This document shows, piece after piece, positions 12,401 to 23,600 of a stretch of DNA of 64,000 bases. Both the position numbers and the translations under genes were made by a program. Below the pieces are notes generated by a model, which saw only the letters and a list, made by a program, of their open reading frames with translations, had not been told where the DNA came from and did no database searches. How positions within the stretch are numbered: position 1 is the first letter of the stretch; the number at the start of each line of letters is the position of its first letter. This DNA comes from Rachycentron canadum (lineage: Eukaryota > Chordata > Actinopteri > Carangiformes > Rachycentridae), in assembly GCA_038496675.1 (NCBI GenBank), contig CM076659.1:8938488-9002487 (forward strand), given 5' to 3'.

Positions 12401-15400
12401 TTAACTCTACAGGATCCTTGAAGTTTTTGTTAGCTTGGGACAGAGCCAGGCGAACTGTTCTCTGCTTCATATTTACCAGCCAGGCATGAACGTGTATCCA
12501 ATATGATTGTATTTCCCAGAATGTCCAACGATTACTTTAAATTGCTCTTATCCCTTTATTCCCTGTCTATCTTGTCACACTAACTGAGGAAAAATCAAAA
12601 ACTGCTTTCTGAGTGTTTTTTCGTAAGGAGCAAATGCCAGATGTCTGATGCATCCAGAACGAAAGTTATTGGTGGAAACAATCGTTATAGCGTTCTCATT
12701 TTATGCTCCATTTCACAAGCTGTTCATTTTACAAACAAAGAGTTTAAGCTTAAGGCTTGATTGTGATTCTGTCCAATGCGTCTTGCAGGGGATCAGGGGA
12801 AACACTGGGGACTATGGCAATATTGGTGAGCCAGGCCCAAAGGTAAGATCAACCTCTATAATTCTCCTTTAAAGGGCTTACACTTCAGTTTGGCTTGTTC
12901 TCAAAACACATTAATGAAACTTTAAACGCATGTCCTCAGGGTGAAGAAGGAATCAAAGGCGAAAAAGGAATGAGAGGACTCTGGGGCCAAGTGGTAATTT
13001 GTCACACCCAGATTTATCATTTTCTTTATGATATGTTGATATGTTGCCAAATTTGTTAAAATGAGATGTTGACTTAACAGGGAGACAGAGGTCCTAAGGG
13101 GCTTAAAGGATTAAAAGGGGCAGCTGGCTTCAAGGTAAGCGTCTCCGCTGGGCTCAGGTTTTTATTGGATTTGTTTAATTGGGGAGCCACTTCATCAAAT
13201 TACAAACTTTTCATTGGATTTTTATGTAGTTTGTTGTTAAAGTTTTTTCTAGCTTTATAGATAACTCTGAGGGTTTATTGTCAACATTTTAACTGTAATT
13301 ACAGGGAGTTCGTGGACCACCTGGGGACATTGGAGAGACCGGGAAACCAGGGGAACCTGTGAGTTAACCTTTCAGACTCAGCATGAACCCACTTTCAAGT
13401 AATTATGTAATTACTGTATTACTAACATTTTGGCCTTCTTCAAGGGCACTAAAGGTGAAAGAGGATACGAAGGGATTCCTGGGTTTCAAGGAGTTAAGGT
13501 ACTCATATTCCCTACTTCCTCTTCCTCTTTTATCTATTGATTTTGTGATTTAACTACATCATGTTTCTCTTTTTAGGGAGGAAGGGGGACGACTGGTGCA
13601 AAGGGGCGTTCTGGGCCTAGAGGAAAGCAGGTGGGTTGTTGTGGGATTCCCATTCCATAATCCATAATAAGCCTTCCTTAATTCTGTGACCGCTATCTTC
13701 AAAACCCCCTCATTTGAGCGAAGAGAGCCAGTAAATCATTTTTAATGTGGTAAAACACTGGAATACAGCTATGTCTTTGGCTTATGTGCCGTCTCCATAA
13801 ACAACGTCAGTTCATGTGGCTGGATTTTGGCTGAGATCTGAGGGCCTGAACTATATCAACATAAGCTGGTGAGTCACTGAAAGAAGAGCCTCAACCGCAA
13901 TGATAACCTACTCATGAAGGATGAATTATACATGAAGGAAGGCTCCCTGGTTCACACTACGTTGCATAAAACATAAAATTGTATCAATCATAATAATTTT
14001 TTTCTCTTTCTATCTTCTTTAACACTTTAACAGGGTATTGTGGGAGATCCTGGAGAGAGGGGAACTCCTGGAGAGAAGGGGAAGCCTGTATGTATCACAA
14101 GATGACAATGACATGAAAATTACGTAACCCATTTTACTTTGTTTGATTTAAAAACATCACAAAGATTTCAAAATGCGTCATTTTGGATTTTGATGGACAC
14201 GTTTTTTAACTCAAAACTAGGGGATCCAAGGACCCGTGGGCAGAGGTGGCACCATCGGGCCAAAGGTAATTCATTTCCGACACGCCCAGTGTCTCACACC
14301 TGGGTGCTCACTTACACTCCCAAAATAATTTGTCTGTTTTATAATAATGATAGCGTCTCCCTATAGGGCATTATTGGAGATCCTGGCTTACCTGGCAGAG
14401 ATGGAGATTTAGGAATAGAGGTATTATTTCCTTGACAATGATGTCTTTATGTTGAACTTTGGAAGCTGTGTACTTGTTTTGTTACAGCTGTCAACTGCTC
14501 TTCACAGGCTTATCAAGGGCCACAAGGTCTTAGTGGAAAAATAGGACGAATTGGAACAAAGGTAACCCACTGTTCTCGCGTGGTTTTGTAAATAAATGTA
14601 AAAATTAGTTGTTTTTGACAGATTCATTCGTTGTCATTGTCATTCGTTGTGAATTTTACAGGGGGAGAAAGGCATCCTGGGGCCAGCAGGAGAAATGGGT
14701 CCCCAAGGCCGAACTGTAAGTCACTTTTCAGTCACTGAAGACAAGCACATAATACATTTTATACATAAAATAGTTTGCCATTTTAAAGGAGAGCCATAAA
14801 GAATAAAGCAGTCCCTTAGGTCGGTTTAATAAATGTTTTATTCTTGAGGGCCCAAGAGGTTACAAGGGTTCTGCTGGGAAGCCAGGAAGACCTGGATTTA
14901 TTGGCCCACCGGGACCTACTGTAAGTGCTGCAGATGAATTTTCTAAACTCTCCCAAACACTAGTTTATTTTCTTTTCAAGCCATTAAACCATGTCATCTC
15001 TTCACAGGGACACGTGGGTGTGCCTGGAAAACCAGGGCTCAAGGTAATATGTCCTCATCTATTACCCATTAAAGAGAGCAAAATTACTATTTGATGGCAT
15101 AATTACTGTTGCTATTCAGGAATTATTTATTGGGTCGATGAGCCACTTAAAATTTGGGATTTGCAGATGGATTCTCATTTGGCTTTATTCACTAAAAATT
15201 TCTAACTTTATTTCTGGGTAACAATCAAAGGTCAAATGAAGTATTAGCACTTCATGATTCTACCAAAACCAATCCTTCGATTGCCACATTGACAGCTAGC
15301 TTCATGTGAACAAACTCATAATAAAGCACCATGAAGAGGCAGAACAAACTTCGATAGTTTAGTTCAGAGGCTGCCCTTTAGGGCATGTTGGCTCAGTCTG

Positions 15401-18400
15401 TCCCGTTCTCCCCATCTGGATTGGAGGTCACAGCCCATGCTGAACTCCCCCTCAGGACCTGTTCTTGGTGTTTACAAAACGTCCCACACTGATTAAAGAG
15501 GCAGATATTCCTGAGAAACCACTTTTCAGCTGTTTATGTTTTTGTGGCATTTTTGTGGCAGACAAATTTGATTAAAAAATGCATTTGAAAGTTGAAATCT
15601 GGCACTGCTCTGTTTATAAATGAAGTAAATATTAATTCTAAAAATGGATAAAAGTCAAATCAATCAAAAGATAATGTACAATCATATCGTTATTGGCTAT
15701 TGACACATTACCATAAAGTCTGATAAGTTTAATAAAGAGTTGATAAAGTAAATATTTAAATGGCAGAACGAACCCTGATTCTTATACCCTTTCTACAACA
15801 AGCTGTCAACCCACAGTGAATGTGAGCTCAACATTAGCATTAAATGGCGATCGCAATGCCAGTGACCTGTGTAGACAACCCAAAATGTGATTTGGATTGA
15901 TGGCTGTGCATATGACTACCAGGGCTGATCGAAGGGGAGGGTTTAATTTGAATGCAGAGGGCTCAAAACTGTGGCACAACTACACTCAGTGAGTTGACTG
16001 ATATTGCACACCAACAGGATTGGTTTGGTTTAGGAGTCCTACACCGATCAGCAAAGGTGATAATGATGCAGAGAGGAAAAGCTATGCACACTGTAGCTGT
16101 ACTAAGGCCCTAAAATTACATTGCTGTGTTCATTTGATAGATGCTCTACCTCACAAGTGAATCATTCTGTGGGTGTCCATTCTTAGAGCAGAACATCTGT
16201 GAAATCCTGATAGACCAAATATTTGCAAGCTTCTCATCACTGTTTATTTTTCATTTGCCTTGTGCAGGGTGACACAGGAATCCAGGGAATCCAAGGAAGT
16301 AAAGGTGCACAGGTACTGCGTTAAACATTTCATCATCTCTGTTCATCATTACAAAATCTTTGTGTTATTTTTCTTAACATAACTTTGCTCTTTTCTTAAA
16401 GGGAGAAAAAGGAGTTAAAGGCCCTAAAGGAAAGGTGAGGCCTGATTCTGTTGGCGGAGCATAATTGACAAACATGAAATTGTGGTTTCTTTATTAAATA
16501 ATAGGATTGAAAACTTCTGCTCAAAAGTCTTGGTGCATCCTGTTTACTTCACTGTAAGTATGGCTGCGTAGTTTAAAAAACCTTTCAATAGTGTAGTAGT
16601 TATGTACAAAGAACAGATACAAGGGCCACTACACACCAATCAAATTAATTAAGAGATAAATCATAACTTGGTGACTTTGATTAATTGGGTCAGATATTTC
16701 TGCCAGACCAACATTTTATTGTTCTTTTTCTCAGTCTGCAAACTGAACAGTCAGAAAAATCTAATATCGAGGTTTTGTGAGTTAACTCAGTGATCCTGTT
16801 AAGCTGTTACTGCTTTCCACAAAGTTTTGCTGTTACTGTTTCCATGCAAAACCAATTTCTCACGTACACTCACTCTGATGGAGGCACTGGCTGTGTCATG
16901 ATTTTAGGCCTGCTCATGTTGTTAACCTGCTCTGTAGGTTGGAGACAGGGGGCAGCAGGGTCCCCAGGGTGGACGAGGGAAGCGTGGCCCAGCAGGCCCA
17001 TCTGGACGATCAGGTCCAGTCGGAGTCAAGGGGGTTCGAGGTGAAGGAGGGCCAGATGGCTTTCAGGGTCCCCCAGGTCCACCAGTAAGTAAAATCCAAT
17101 TATTTTTGGCTGCTATAACAGCCAAAAATAGACATATAAACATTTCAGTGCTATAGTAGAGGGTAGTACATGATGAAAATCACTACTCTTCATTCTCTGC
17201 TGTAATTGACTATAACTTCATCTATCTGTGAATGGTGGCACAGAAACAGCAGTCATCATTTACACTGGTAGTTCCACTGACTGGCACACACACTGTGTTT
17301 GGTAACAACTTTAGTGTCAAAAACACATTTAAACAGTTTCTCATTATCCTGTAGTTAGTAGTGACTCACAGCAAGGGTTTCATTTAGTGTGGCTGTAAAT
17401 CTATAATGAGCCTCAGGAAATATTGTTGGCTTCATTTGGTTTCTACATTTCTTCTGAGAGGCAGCCTCTGCTTCAGCCTGCTGCATCCTGTAATATTCCA
17501 TGTTACATGTCCCACAGTTGGGACACGTCCAGTGATAGATGTGGTAATGATTTGTCACACAGGGCCCGACCCTTCCTGCTCAGCACGTGATCGACGTTTG
17601 CAAGAAAGTGGTGCTCGAGCAGATGTCCACCTTTGCCAACTCAGTGAAGAGGACGTGTGCTGCAGTCTGTCCTCTTTATGGGGATGTTCCCATGGGAGCC
17701 CCTGGTCCCCCCGGACAGACGGGACCCCCTGGACCTCCTGTGAGTTTAGGTGTTCACAGTTTAAGCTTAATCAGCCTGTATCAACACTATAGTGGACTTA
17801 AAAAAAAAAACACATTTAAAATCAAATCATCATTATGTATTGCCTCACCTCCTGCAGACCTTTAGCTGAGACACACTGCTGGAACATGGTACATTCTCCA
17901 TACATTGTTCGTCTTTGCTTCCCTGGCTGGGTAAAATGCAAACACGTTGCAATGGTCTGGACTGGACTAAAAGAGCTGAAGTATTTGGCAGAAAAGCTCG
18001 GAATGAAAACATTACGATTTTCCACGTCTCTATGAGGACAAATAAGGAGTCACAGACTAGACACTTGGTCTGTGTTGAATGGTTTTTGGAGAGTATCAAG
18101 GCTGTCCTTGGATTGGAAAGCCTTTTCCACATTATTAGACAGTGTAGAACCAATTCATGTTCCACAACTTCTTTAATCACAATGAATCTCAGGTTGATAA
18201 ATACTCTTGAAGCCATTACTATATGAAAATATTCCACTACATTAGATTATGGCCAGTAAGCCTCATGTTGTGGGGTGTAAAGCCAAACCAACAATACTGA
18301 TGTACAATTACCATCACAGTTTTTACAACACAATATTGAACGATCACTCAGAAACATTTTTACAGGCTTGTTTTTACAGAGCAGGTCAGAGGTGAATGGA

Positions 18401-19678
18401 ACCTTAATTCATGACTTGAGCAGAACCTAAGAAGAGAAAAATATTGCAACATTTATACTGAAAACACCTACAAGATTAATGGTGTATTTTCCTATTGATG
18501 ATGTTGTCAGGGTGACCCTGGTAATGATGGTGTTGATGGAGAAGTTGGCCTACCGGGATTCTACGGAGAAGCCGGGGAGCTGGGCCGAAAGGGAGAAACA
18601 GGTGTGGAAAACAAATGTGACAGAACACACTTATGAATATGATTAACAGCAAACCTATAATTTATCAGAGCTTGTTTTTTGAAGGAACCAGAGGTGGAAA
18701 AAGAATCCAGATGCCTTACTTAAACCTGGATTCATATTTTATTTGGCCACATAAGGGAAGGACAACAAGTTAGAAACACACTCACGTATTATCAGCTTGT
18801 TGAATTATTATGTTGAACAGTTGCTTTTTTTACACATCCAGCAGACATTACCATTCATTCAATGTCATCAGGGGTTATCTGCACTTAGAGTTTTTAATAG
18901 AAAGTCTGAGGTACAAAGATGGAGGCGTGAACTTCAAAACATGTGGGTACTTGCCAGGCAATGAGGATCTAACAAAGGATGCCATCATGCTAAATTATAG
19001 GAAGTGTAGATTCCTGGATTGTCAGAAACACACTGGTGTTATTAACAAAATTTAATGAAAGTGAAAACACTTATTTTGCAGAATGGCCCCATTCAAAGTG
19101 TGATATAATCCCATATCCTATCCTATGTTTTTATTTCTTTTTATACCATTATAATCTTCAGCATTGCCTCATATTACATAAGATCATTATATTTTCTATA
19201 TAACTTGTAGATCAACAAAGAAATTAGTAAAGAGTAAATGAAATAAATCTTGTGGAATGAAAGTACTATTACTAGTAATAGTATTATTTCCCTCTAAAAT
19301 AAAGTGAAGTAAAGCGTGTGTCTAATAAAGATACTTTCCACCACTGGAAAGAACAAACATGTCGCCTTTAATCTGTATGAAACTGCTGAATCTAATACTG
19401 TATGGCAGTGTTGTAAAATGCATAGGTTGACATGTACATTCTCAGCTCTAAATTATGGTCAGCAGCCTGAGCATGATGTCACACTCACGCCACATTCCCG
19501 CGCCAAGCCGATGAAATCGAAGAATATTTACAAGCTGTTTTAAACATTTATTTAACAATGATCTCAGTAACACATATGGTCTTTAATCAACATAAACAGC
19601 ATGTTCTTGAGTGGAGCTCTCTCCTTGGGCACCAGCATTTCAGCCTGTCTGCTGTCATTCCTGCTAACAGAAACATGG

Positions 19679-19721
<43 letters not shown>

Positions 19722-20313
19722 TGGCTTCCAGGTGACAGAGGAGAGCAAGGTGATAAAGGAGCCAAGGGTTATGGCCTACCTGGTTACACTGGAGATCAGG
19801 GACCAAAGGGTAACTTCATCCTCCAGAATTTAATGTTGTTTGATGATATAGCTAAATTGATATATTAATTGACATTGACATCTGGGCCTGTGCAATGTTT
19901 TGCAAACTAAATTAAGCTGAATCTGTGCTTCAAAAGCCAAAGAAAAGGGGAGGAGATATGTTACTGTAAGAGGAGTGTGTCATCTGCCAAAAACAAAATA
20001 AATTTTCTCTGTAAATGTTCTGTTCTTGGAGTAAGTGAAAACTGTGTCTGACGCAGCTAACTGAGCAGACTGAGAGGTCTGGAGCCTAAATTATTATGCC
20101 TCTATTACAGGTCAGCGTGGACGTCCTGGCAGAGCCTTCAATGGCCAGCCAGGAAAGCAGGGTGAGCGGGGACATGTGGGCCAGCCTGGACTCAGGGGCC
20201 ACCCAGGTCTTAGAGGACCTCCAGGTGTCTGTGTCACCTCTGGGTGTCCTCAGCTCAACGCAACCAGTGGGACACCTCGGCCAGCGCCGCGGAGGTCGAG
20301 GAATCGCCCATAG
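6534..20313 (+). CDS. FACIT-family collagen alpha chain (TSPN-COL2-NC2-COL1-NC1), 776 aa
   Basis: A complete gene of 27 coding exons whose frames join to 777 codons including the stop. Layout: signal peptide (1 to about 22), TSPN/laminin-G-like domain (about 28-240), Cys-containing linker (CKC at 254-256), COL2 (259-594, 112 triplets), NC2 (about 595-638), COL1 (639-748) and NC1 (749-776). FACIT collagens are secreted chains that trimerise through NC2 and decorate collagen fibrils or basement membranes; that role is inferred from the family. The TSPN domain most resembles types IX, XVI and XIX in my memory, with VYPDGLPSDYS, WNLWQV and GEWHKL. Exon layout and the NC2 cysteines resemble the neighbour col21a1. 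It has no VWA domain. It lies between dst and col21a1, where mammals have no collagen to my knowledge. I leave it unnamed; automated pipelines might call it collagen IX- or XIX-like. Confidence 0.9.
8002..8179. mobile_element. nested foldback (MITE-like) element in FACIT collagen intron 3
   Basis: Outer arms 8002-8016 (ACCCTGTGACATCAC) and 8027-8040 (GGTTACAGGTGCAA) are perfectly complementary to 8165-8179 and 8141-8154. In both arms a 10-nt spacer of differing sequence separates the two blocks. An inner inverted repeat pairs 8087-8101 with 8112-8126 (14 of 15). There is no coding capacity. This is the form of a non-autonomous DNA transposon. Target-site duplications were not identified. Confidence 0.65.
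9505..17084 (+). CDS. FACIT collagen exons 6-23: linker and COL2 triple helix
   Basis: Exons are 9505-9600, 9684-9737, 12789-12842, 12940-12993, 13081-13134, 13305-13358, 13445-13498, 13577-13630, 14034-14087, 14221-14265, 14367-14420, 14508-14561, 14662-14715, 14849-14920, 15008-15043, 16268-16312, 16402-16434 and 16938-17084. Nearly all are 54 nt or multiples of 9, as is usual for collagens. They encode 336 residues of Gly-X-Y repeat rich in Lys, Arg and Glu. The only break is residue 448, where GCT (Ala) opens exon 17 in place of Gly. From the 45-nt exon on, exon sizes match col21a1 one for one. Confidence 0.9.
9738..12788. other. large FACIT collagen intron 7 with repeat fragments
   Basis: No missed collagen exon is expected because COL2 is already complete at 112 triplets. 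The intron has T-rich runs near 11690-11720 and 11930-11950. At 12091-12115 and 12430-12476 it has fragments of a fish repeat (words TAGCTGGTTAGCTTAGC and TTAGCTTGGGACAGAGCCAG). These two lie in opposite orientations, as in a foldback element. The rest shows nothing recognisable. Confidence 0.45.
15044..16267. other. FACIT collagen intron 20
   Basis: AT-rich intron of 1.2 kb with no exon, RNA gene or clear repeat recognised. Confidence 0.5.
17563..17739 (+). CDS. FACIT collagen exon 24: NC2 trimerisation region
   Basis: This 177-nt exon encodes a non-collagenous helix-like segment (QHVIDVCKKVVLEQMSTFA) followed by KRTCAAVCPLYG and the start of COL1. It corresponds to the FACIT NC2 segment, which in type IX begins DQHIKQVCMRVI in my memory. 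Cysteines fall at residues 607, 626 and 630. Three NC2 cysteines also occur in col21a1 (803, 823, 826), whereas type IX alpha 1 has one. Unlike col21a1, NC2 here is not split by an intron. Confidence 0.88.
17740..18510. other. FACIT collagen intron 24
   Basis: Overlapping open frames on both strands here (about 100-130 codons) have no recognisable product and are taken as chance. Confidence 0.5.
18511..20313 (+). CDS. FACIT collagen exons 25-27: COL1 and NC1
   Basis: Exons are 18511-18601, 19732-19809 (78 nt) and 20111-20313 (stop TAG). COL1 is about 110 residues and has two small Gly-X-Y imperfections (KGYGLPG and GRAFNGQ), at positions typical for FACIT COL1 domains. NC1 begins GVCVTSGCPQ, with the usual pair of cysteines. 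It then has an N-glycosylation sequon (NAT, 759-761) and ends in an unusually basic, Pro-rich tail (RPAPRRSRNRP). Confidence 0.88.
18602..19731. other. FACIT collagen intron 25 ending in a GT microsatellite
   Basis: AT-rich intron of 1.1 kb. Its last 51 nt are a (GT)20 run plus an 11-nt acceptor (CTGGCTTCCAG). Confidence 0.55.
19681..19720 (+). repeat. (GT)20 microsatellite at a 3' splice site
   Basis: Twenty uninterrupted GT units end 11 nt before the acceptor of FACIT collagen exon 26. They replace the usual polypyrimidine tract. The long Val-Cys open frame across it is an artefact of the repeat. Confidence 0.97.
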
Positions 20314-20600
20314 ATGAAGAAAGCGTCAGTGAGGACAGTGAATTGAATATTGAGTTTAAAGGAGGAAAACATGATGGATTGTTTTTTGTTAATATATGTT
20401 TGTTCAAATAAATTTCATGTAAATATGCAACTGAAACCTGAACTGAACTTTTGGGAACAACAACACCTATGTTATTTGAAGGAGAGTGGGAAATATATTT
20501 GTATAAAAAAAACATCTTCATTTGATATTTAAACTGATTTCACAAGTCTGAGTTGTCTTTAAACACCTGCTCTTTATAATAAAAATCCAAAAATCTATTG
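20314..20600 (+). other. FACIT collagen 3' UTR with poly(A) signals
   Basis: AATAAA occurs at 20407-20412, only about 95 nt after the stop, and again at 20578-20583. Either may be used. The end point is an estimate. Confidence 0.5.
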
Positions 20601-23600
20601 TGTGAAAGCCTGCTTCAGGTACATTATCACAGCTATATTAGACATATATTAGACACAGAGTTGTTTACTGTACGTTTCACATATTGTCCTGTACAAAAAA
20701 AGAACAGATTTTATTACACTTAATGGTAAGTATGTTTTCATTAAAAATTTTGTCATAACTTGTGTTTAGAAACTAATGTTATTCCCATAAATGTAGGATT
20801 TTAAAAAAGAGCAGTGATAAATCCTGCATCTGGGCTGAGAGACAATTTTTGTGTAGCAGTCATATTCTGTTATGTCACGTGTATGTTTTTTTTCCCCCAT
20901 TTCCAATCATGACCGTTAAAATGTCTGTAAAAGCTTAATACGTTTTTTTCTGTGTGCCCCAAAGGCCCCAAAGACCAAATGATGCTTAATGTTATCAGAA
21001 TTGAATCCATTTGGTAAAATAAAATTTGTCTAGTAGAGCTGTATTAGTGCTTATTTCCATGCCATGTGTGCGGTGAGCAAACAGGAAATTGAAATATAAT
21101 AACTTCTGCGTTCATGTTTCCCCCTCATTGCAATACTGCAAAGACACTTCCACTTGATAATGGCCCCAGATTCCTGAATTTTGAGCCTGGGGGTGCTGTG
21201 TTCTCCTGTAGTAGAGTGAGGGACTGTACCTTTAAGAATTTATATTTCACAGAAAGAAGAGTTATCTACATTTCCACAAGCACACGGAAATCTGGAAATC
21301 CTAATGATTTAACATGTTTCATGGGACTACAATGATTATACATCAGTTTAGTTCATGACTTTCACCCTGTGTTTCCTTCTTTTTTCTTTTGCAGAATTTG
21401 TTGTAGTGATGAGAACAAACAATGGCACAAACAGCTGTGTTTCCCACATGGTGGCTCTGTCCATGCTGTTGTAGCACTGGTGTTTCACAGCAACACGGAG
21501 CTGGTTGGATTCCTGGCCTGTGTGGACTTTCCAGCCGAAAAACCTCCTGGTCATGTGGAATGGAGACTTTAAATTGACTGAGGGTATGAGGTGCCGCGCC
21601 TGTCTATCTGCATTAGCCGTGCAGTTGGCCGACGCCTAGTCTTGGGCATTTGCTGAACGTATGTTGAGAGAGGCTCCAGCCAGCCTGCAGCCTAGACAGG
21701 ACTTAATGAGTTGAGAAAAATAATAATTGAATGTTTTCCACAGCTCAAATTGAATGGAGTAAAGCTTCTGAAGGGAGAGATACACTGGGTGCTCTGCGTG
21801 TGGCTCTCTTCAGTGTCTTTCCTGGCTCACATTTACATCCTCTGAGAAGCCCACTGGCTGTAGATCGTCACCCTCCACCACTCTGTGACTGCAGCATCGT
21901 ATGCCATGCAGCTCTGTTTTATTCCATCAAAGGATGCTATGGCCACCTCTGTCATGGAAACTATTACTAATACACGATTATCCTCTGAATTTTCTTCTGG
22001 GCTCAACCACTAGCTTTAGACATTCTCACTATTTATCTCTGCGGCAAACCATAGAAGTGATCATGATAAATACAACTTAATACATGTAAGCTGATTAAAA
22101 CAACCCAGTACAACTGAGCTTCAAAGTGGTGGCAAAGAATCAGAGGTTACTAGACACAGGGTTTTATGTTGTCCTCGGGCAGTAATTTAAAAAGTTTCAG
22201 AGCAACTGCCAGATACTGTAAATGTTGATTCAAGCAATAATCCAAATGTGTTATTATGTTTTGTAGAAGTGAAAATGACCAGGGTGCTGTCATTGTCAGG
22301 TCCAACTTTATTTCATTAACTATACTGACAGGTTTTTACCACATTCACACATTTTAACATACTGGCAGAATGAGATACTGCTGGTATGGCATCAACTTTT
22401 TCTGGTACATTTTCCTCATTATTTGAATGCACAGTTTTATCATGTATGCAAATGGTTTGTTTAGAGCATTTTGATTATTTTAGCTTCTTAACAGACTTTG
22501 GTCTGATGTCACACGGTCGCAAAAAGGACAAGAGACTGGAATTTTTTTCTGGAGTTGAGTTTTGAACGAAAAAAAAAAGTCCTCTGATGATCATGAGGGA
22601 AAAAAAATTAAAGGCCAATGCTGTTAAAAGGTCTTTATTCCTCTTTTGTCTGAGGCTTTGGGGCCATATCATGGGAGCAGTTATTAACTTGCAGTTATGA
22701 ATAGCAAAGAGGCTTTTAACTGATTTTAGAACGTCTTTGATCTGTAGTTTTCCAACACGATTGCCTGAAGAAGAATTTATTATCAGTTGAGAACCTCTTT
22801 AACTGAATTTAACCCATTTGTGTGCACATTTTACATTTTTTGGTATTTTACAAGTTTGGTATGCAACTGAGGGGCATGTTTTATACATCATACACATAGG
22901 AAAGCATGTGGTGTGCATGAACTAATGCAATGCTCTGAGAAAATAGAGTTTTCAATCCTGGCTACATGATTTGTAAACTAGATGTTAAGGGTAGCTGCTT
23001 TATATAGTAACTAGTAACTAGTAACTGAAATACAGGTAGAAAATGCTTTGAAACTACAGTTGCATTAGTTTTGCCATTGCTACATACAGCAAACAGCATT
23101 AACAGCTGTTTACTTTAAAGTGACCAGAAATCCCCATTTTTAGTGATCTGTGGGGCTGTCCCCGGAAATACCCATTTTTAACTGTGAATTAAAAACAGGC
23201 CAGAGGGAATGGTGGACAACAGAGCAGACAGACAGGCAAGCGACCAATTCATCTTTTCTTTTCTTTATCTAGACAGAGAAGAGGTTAGCAGGCTCACCCA
23301 TTGTTAGGAGTTCATAACTAAGCAGTAAACTAACAAAAACAATCATACTCACATAGTCCTCCAGCTGGAACTTGACTGACACAAAACATTAACTTGACAA
23401 TGTAGAGGCTGACTGTTTTTAAGATGGCAGTAATGCAACTACATGTATGCCAGCACCCATAAAACACAATTGAAAAAGAAGAAGAATTTGCCTGCATGTC
23501 TGGTACACAACTTGGAATACTCTTATGATTTTTTTTTTTTTTAAAGCTTCCTTAATTAATTAAGGAATAGACAGACAACTGGACTTGACGACTGCTTCAA

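Noticed and set aside
17845..18237. 130-codon minus-strand open frame in a collagen intron
   Set aside because: It overlaps open frames on the other strand, has no recognisable product and sits inside an intron with proven flanking exons.
19558..19868. Open frames with long Val-Cys or Thr-His repeats
   Set aside because: They are translations of the (GT)20 microsatellite. Only 19732-19809 is coding, as collagen exon 26.
21369..21572. Open frame after a strong acceptor-like CTTTTGCAG
   Set aside because: Lies beyond the collagen stop and poly(A) signals, shows no collagen or other domain, and no donor fits.
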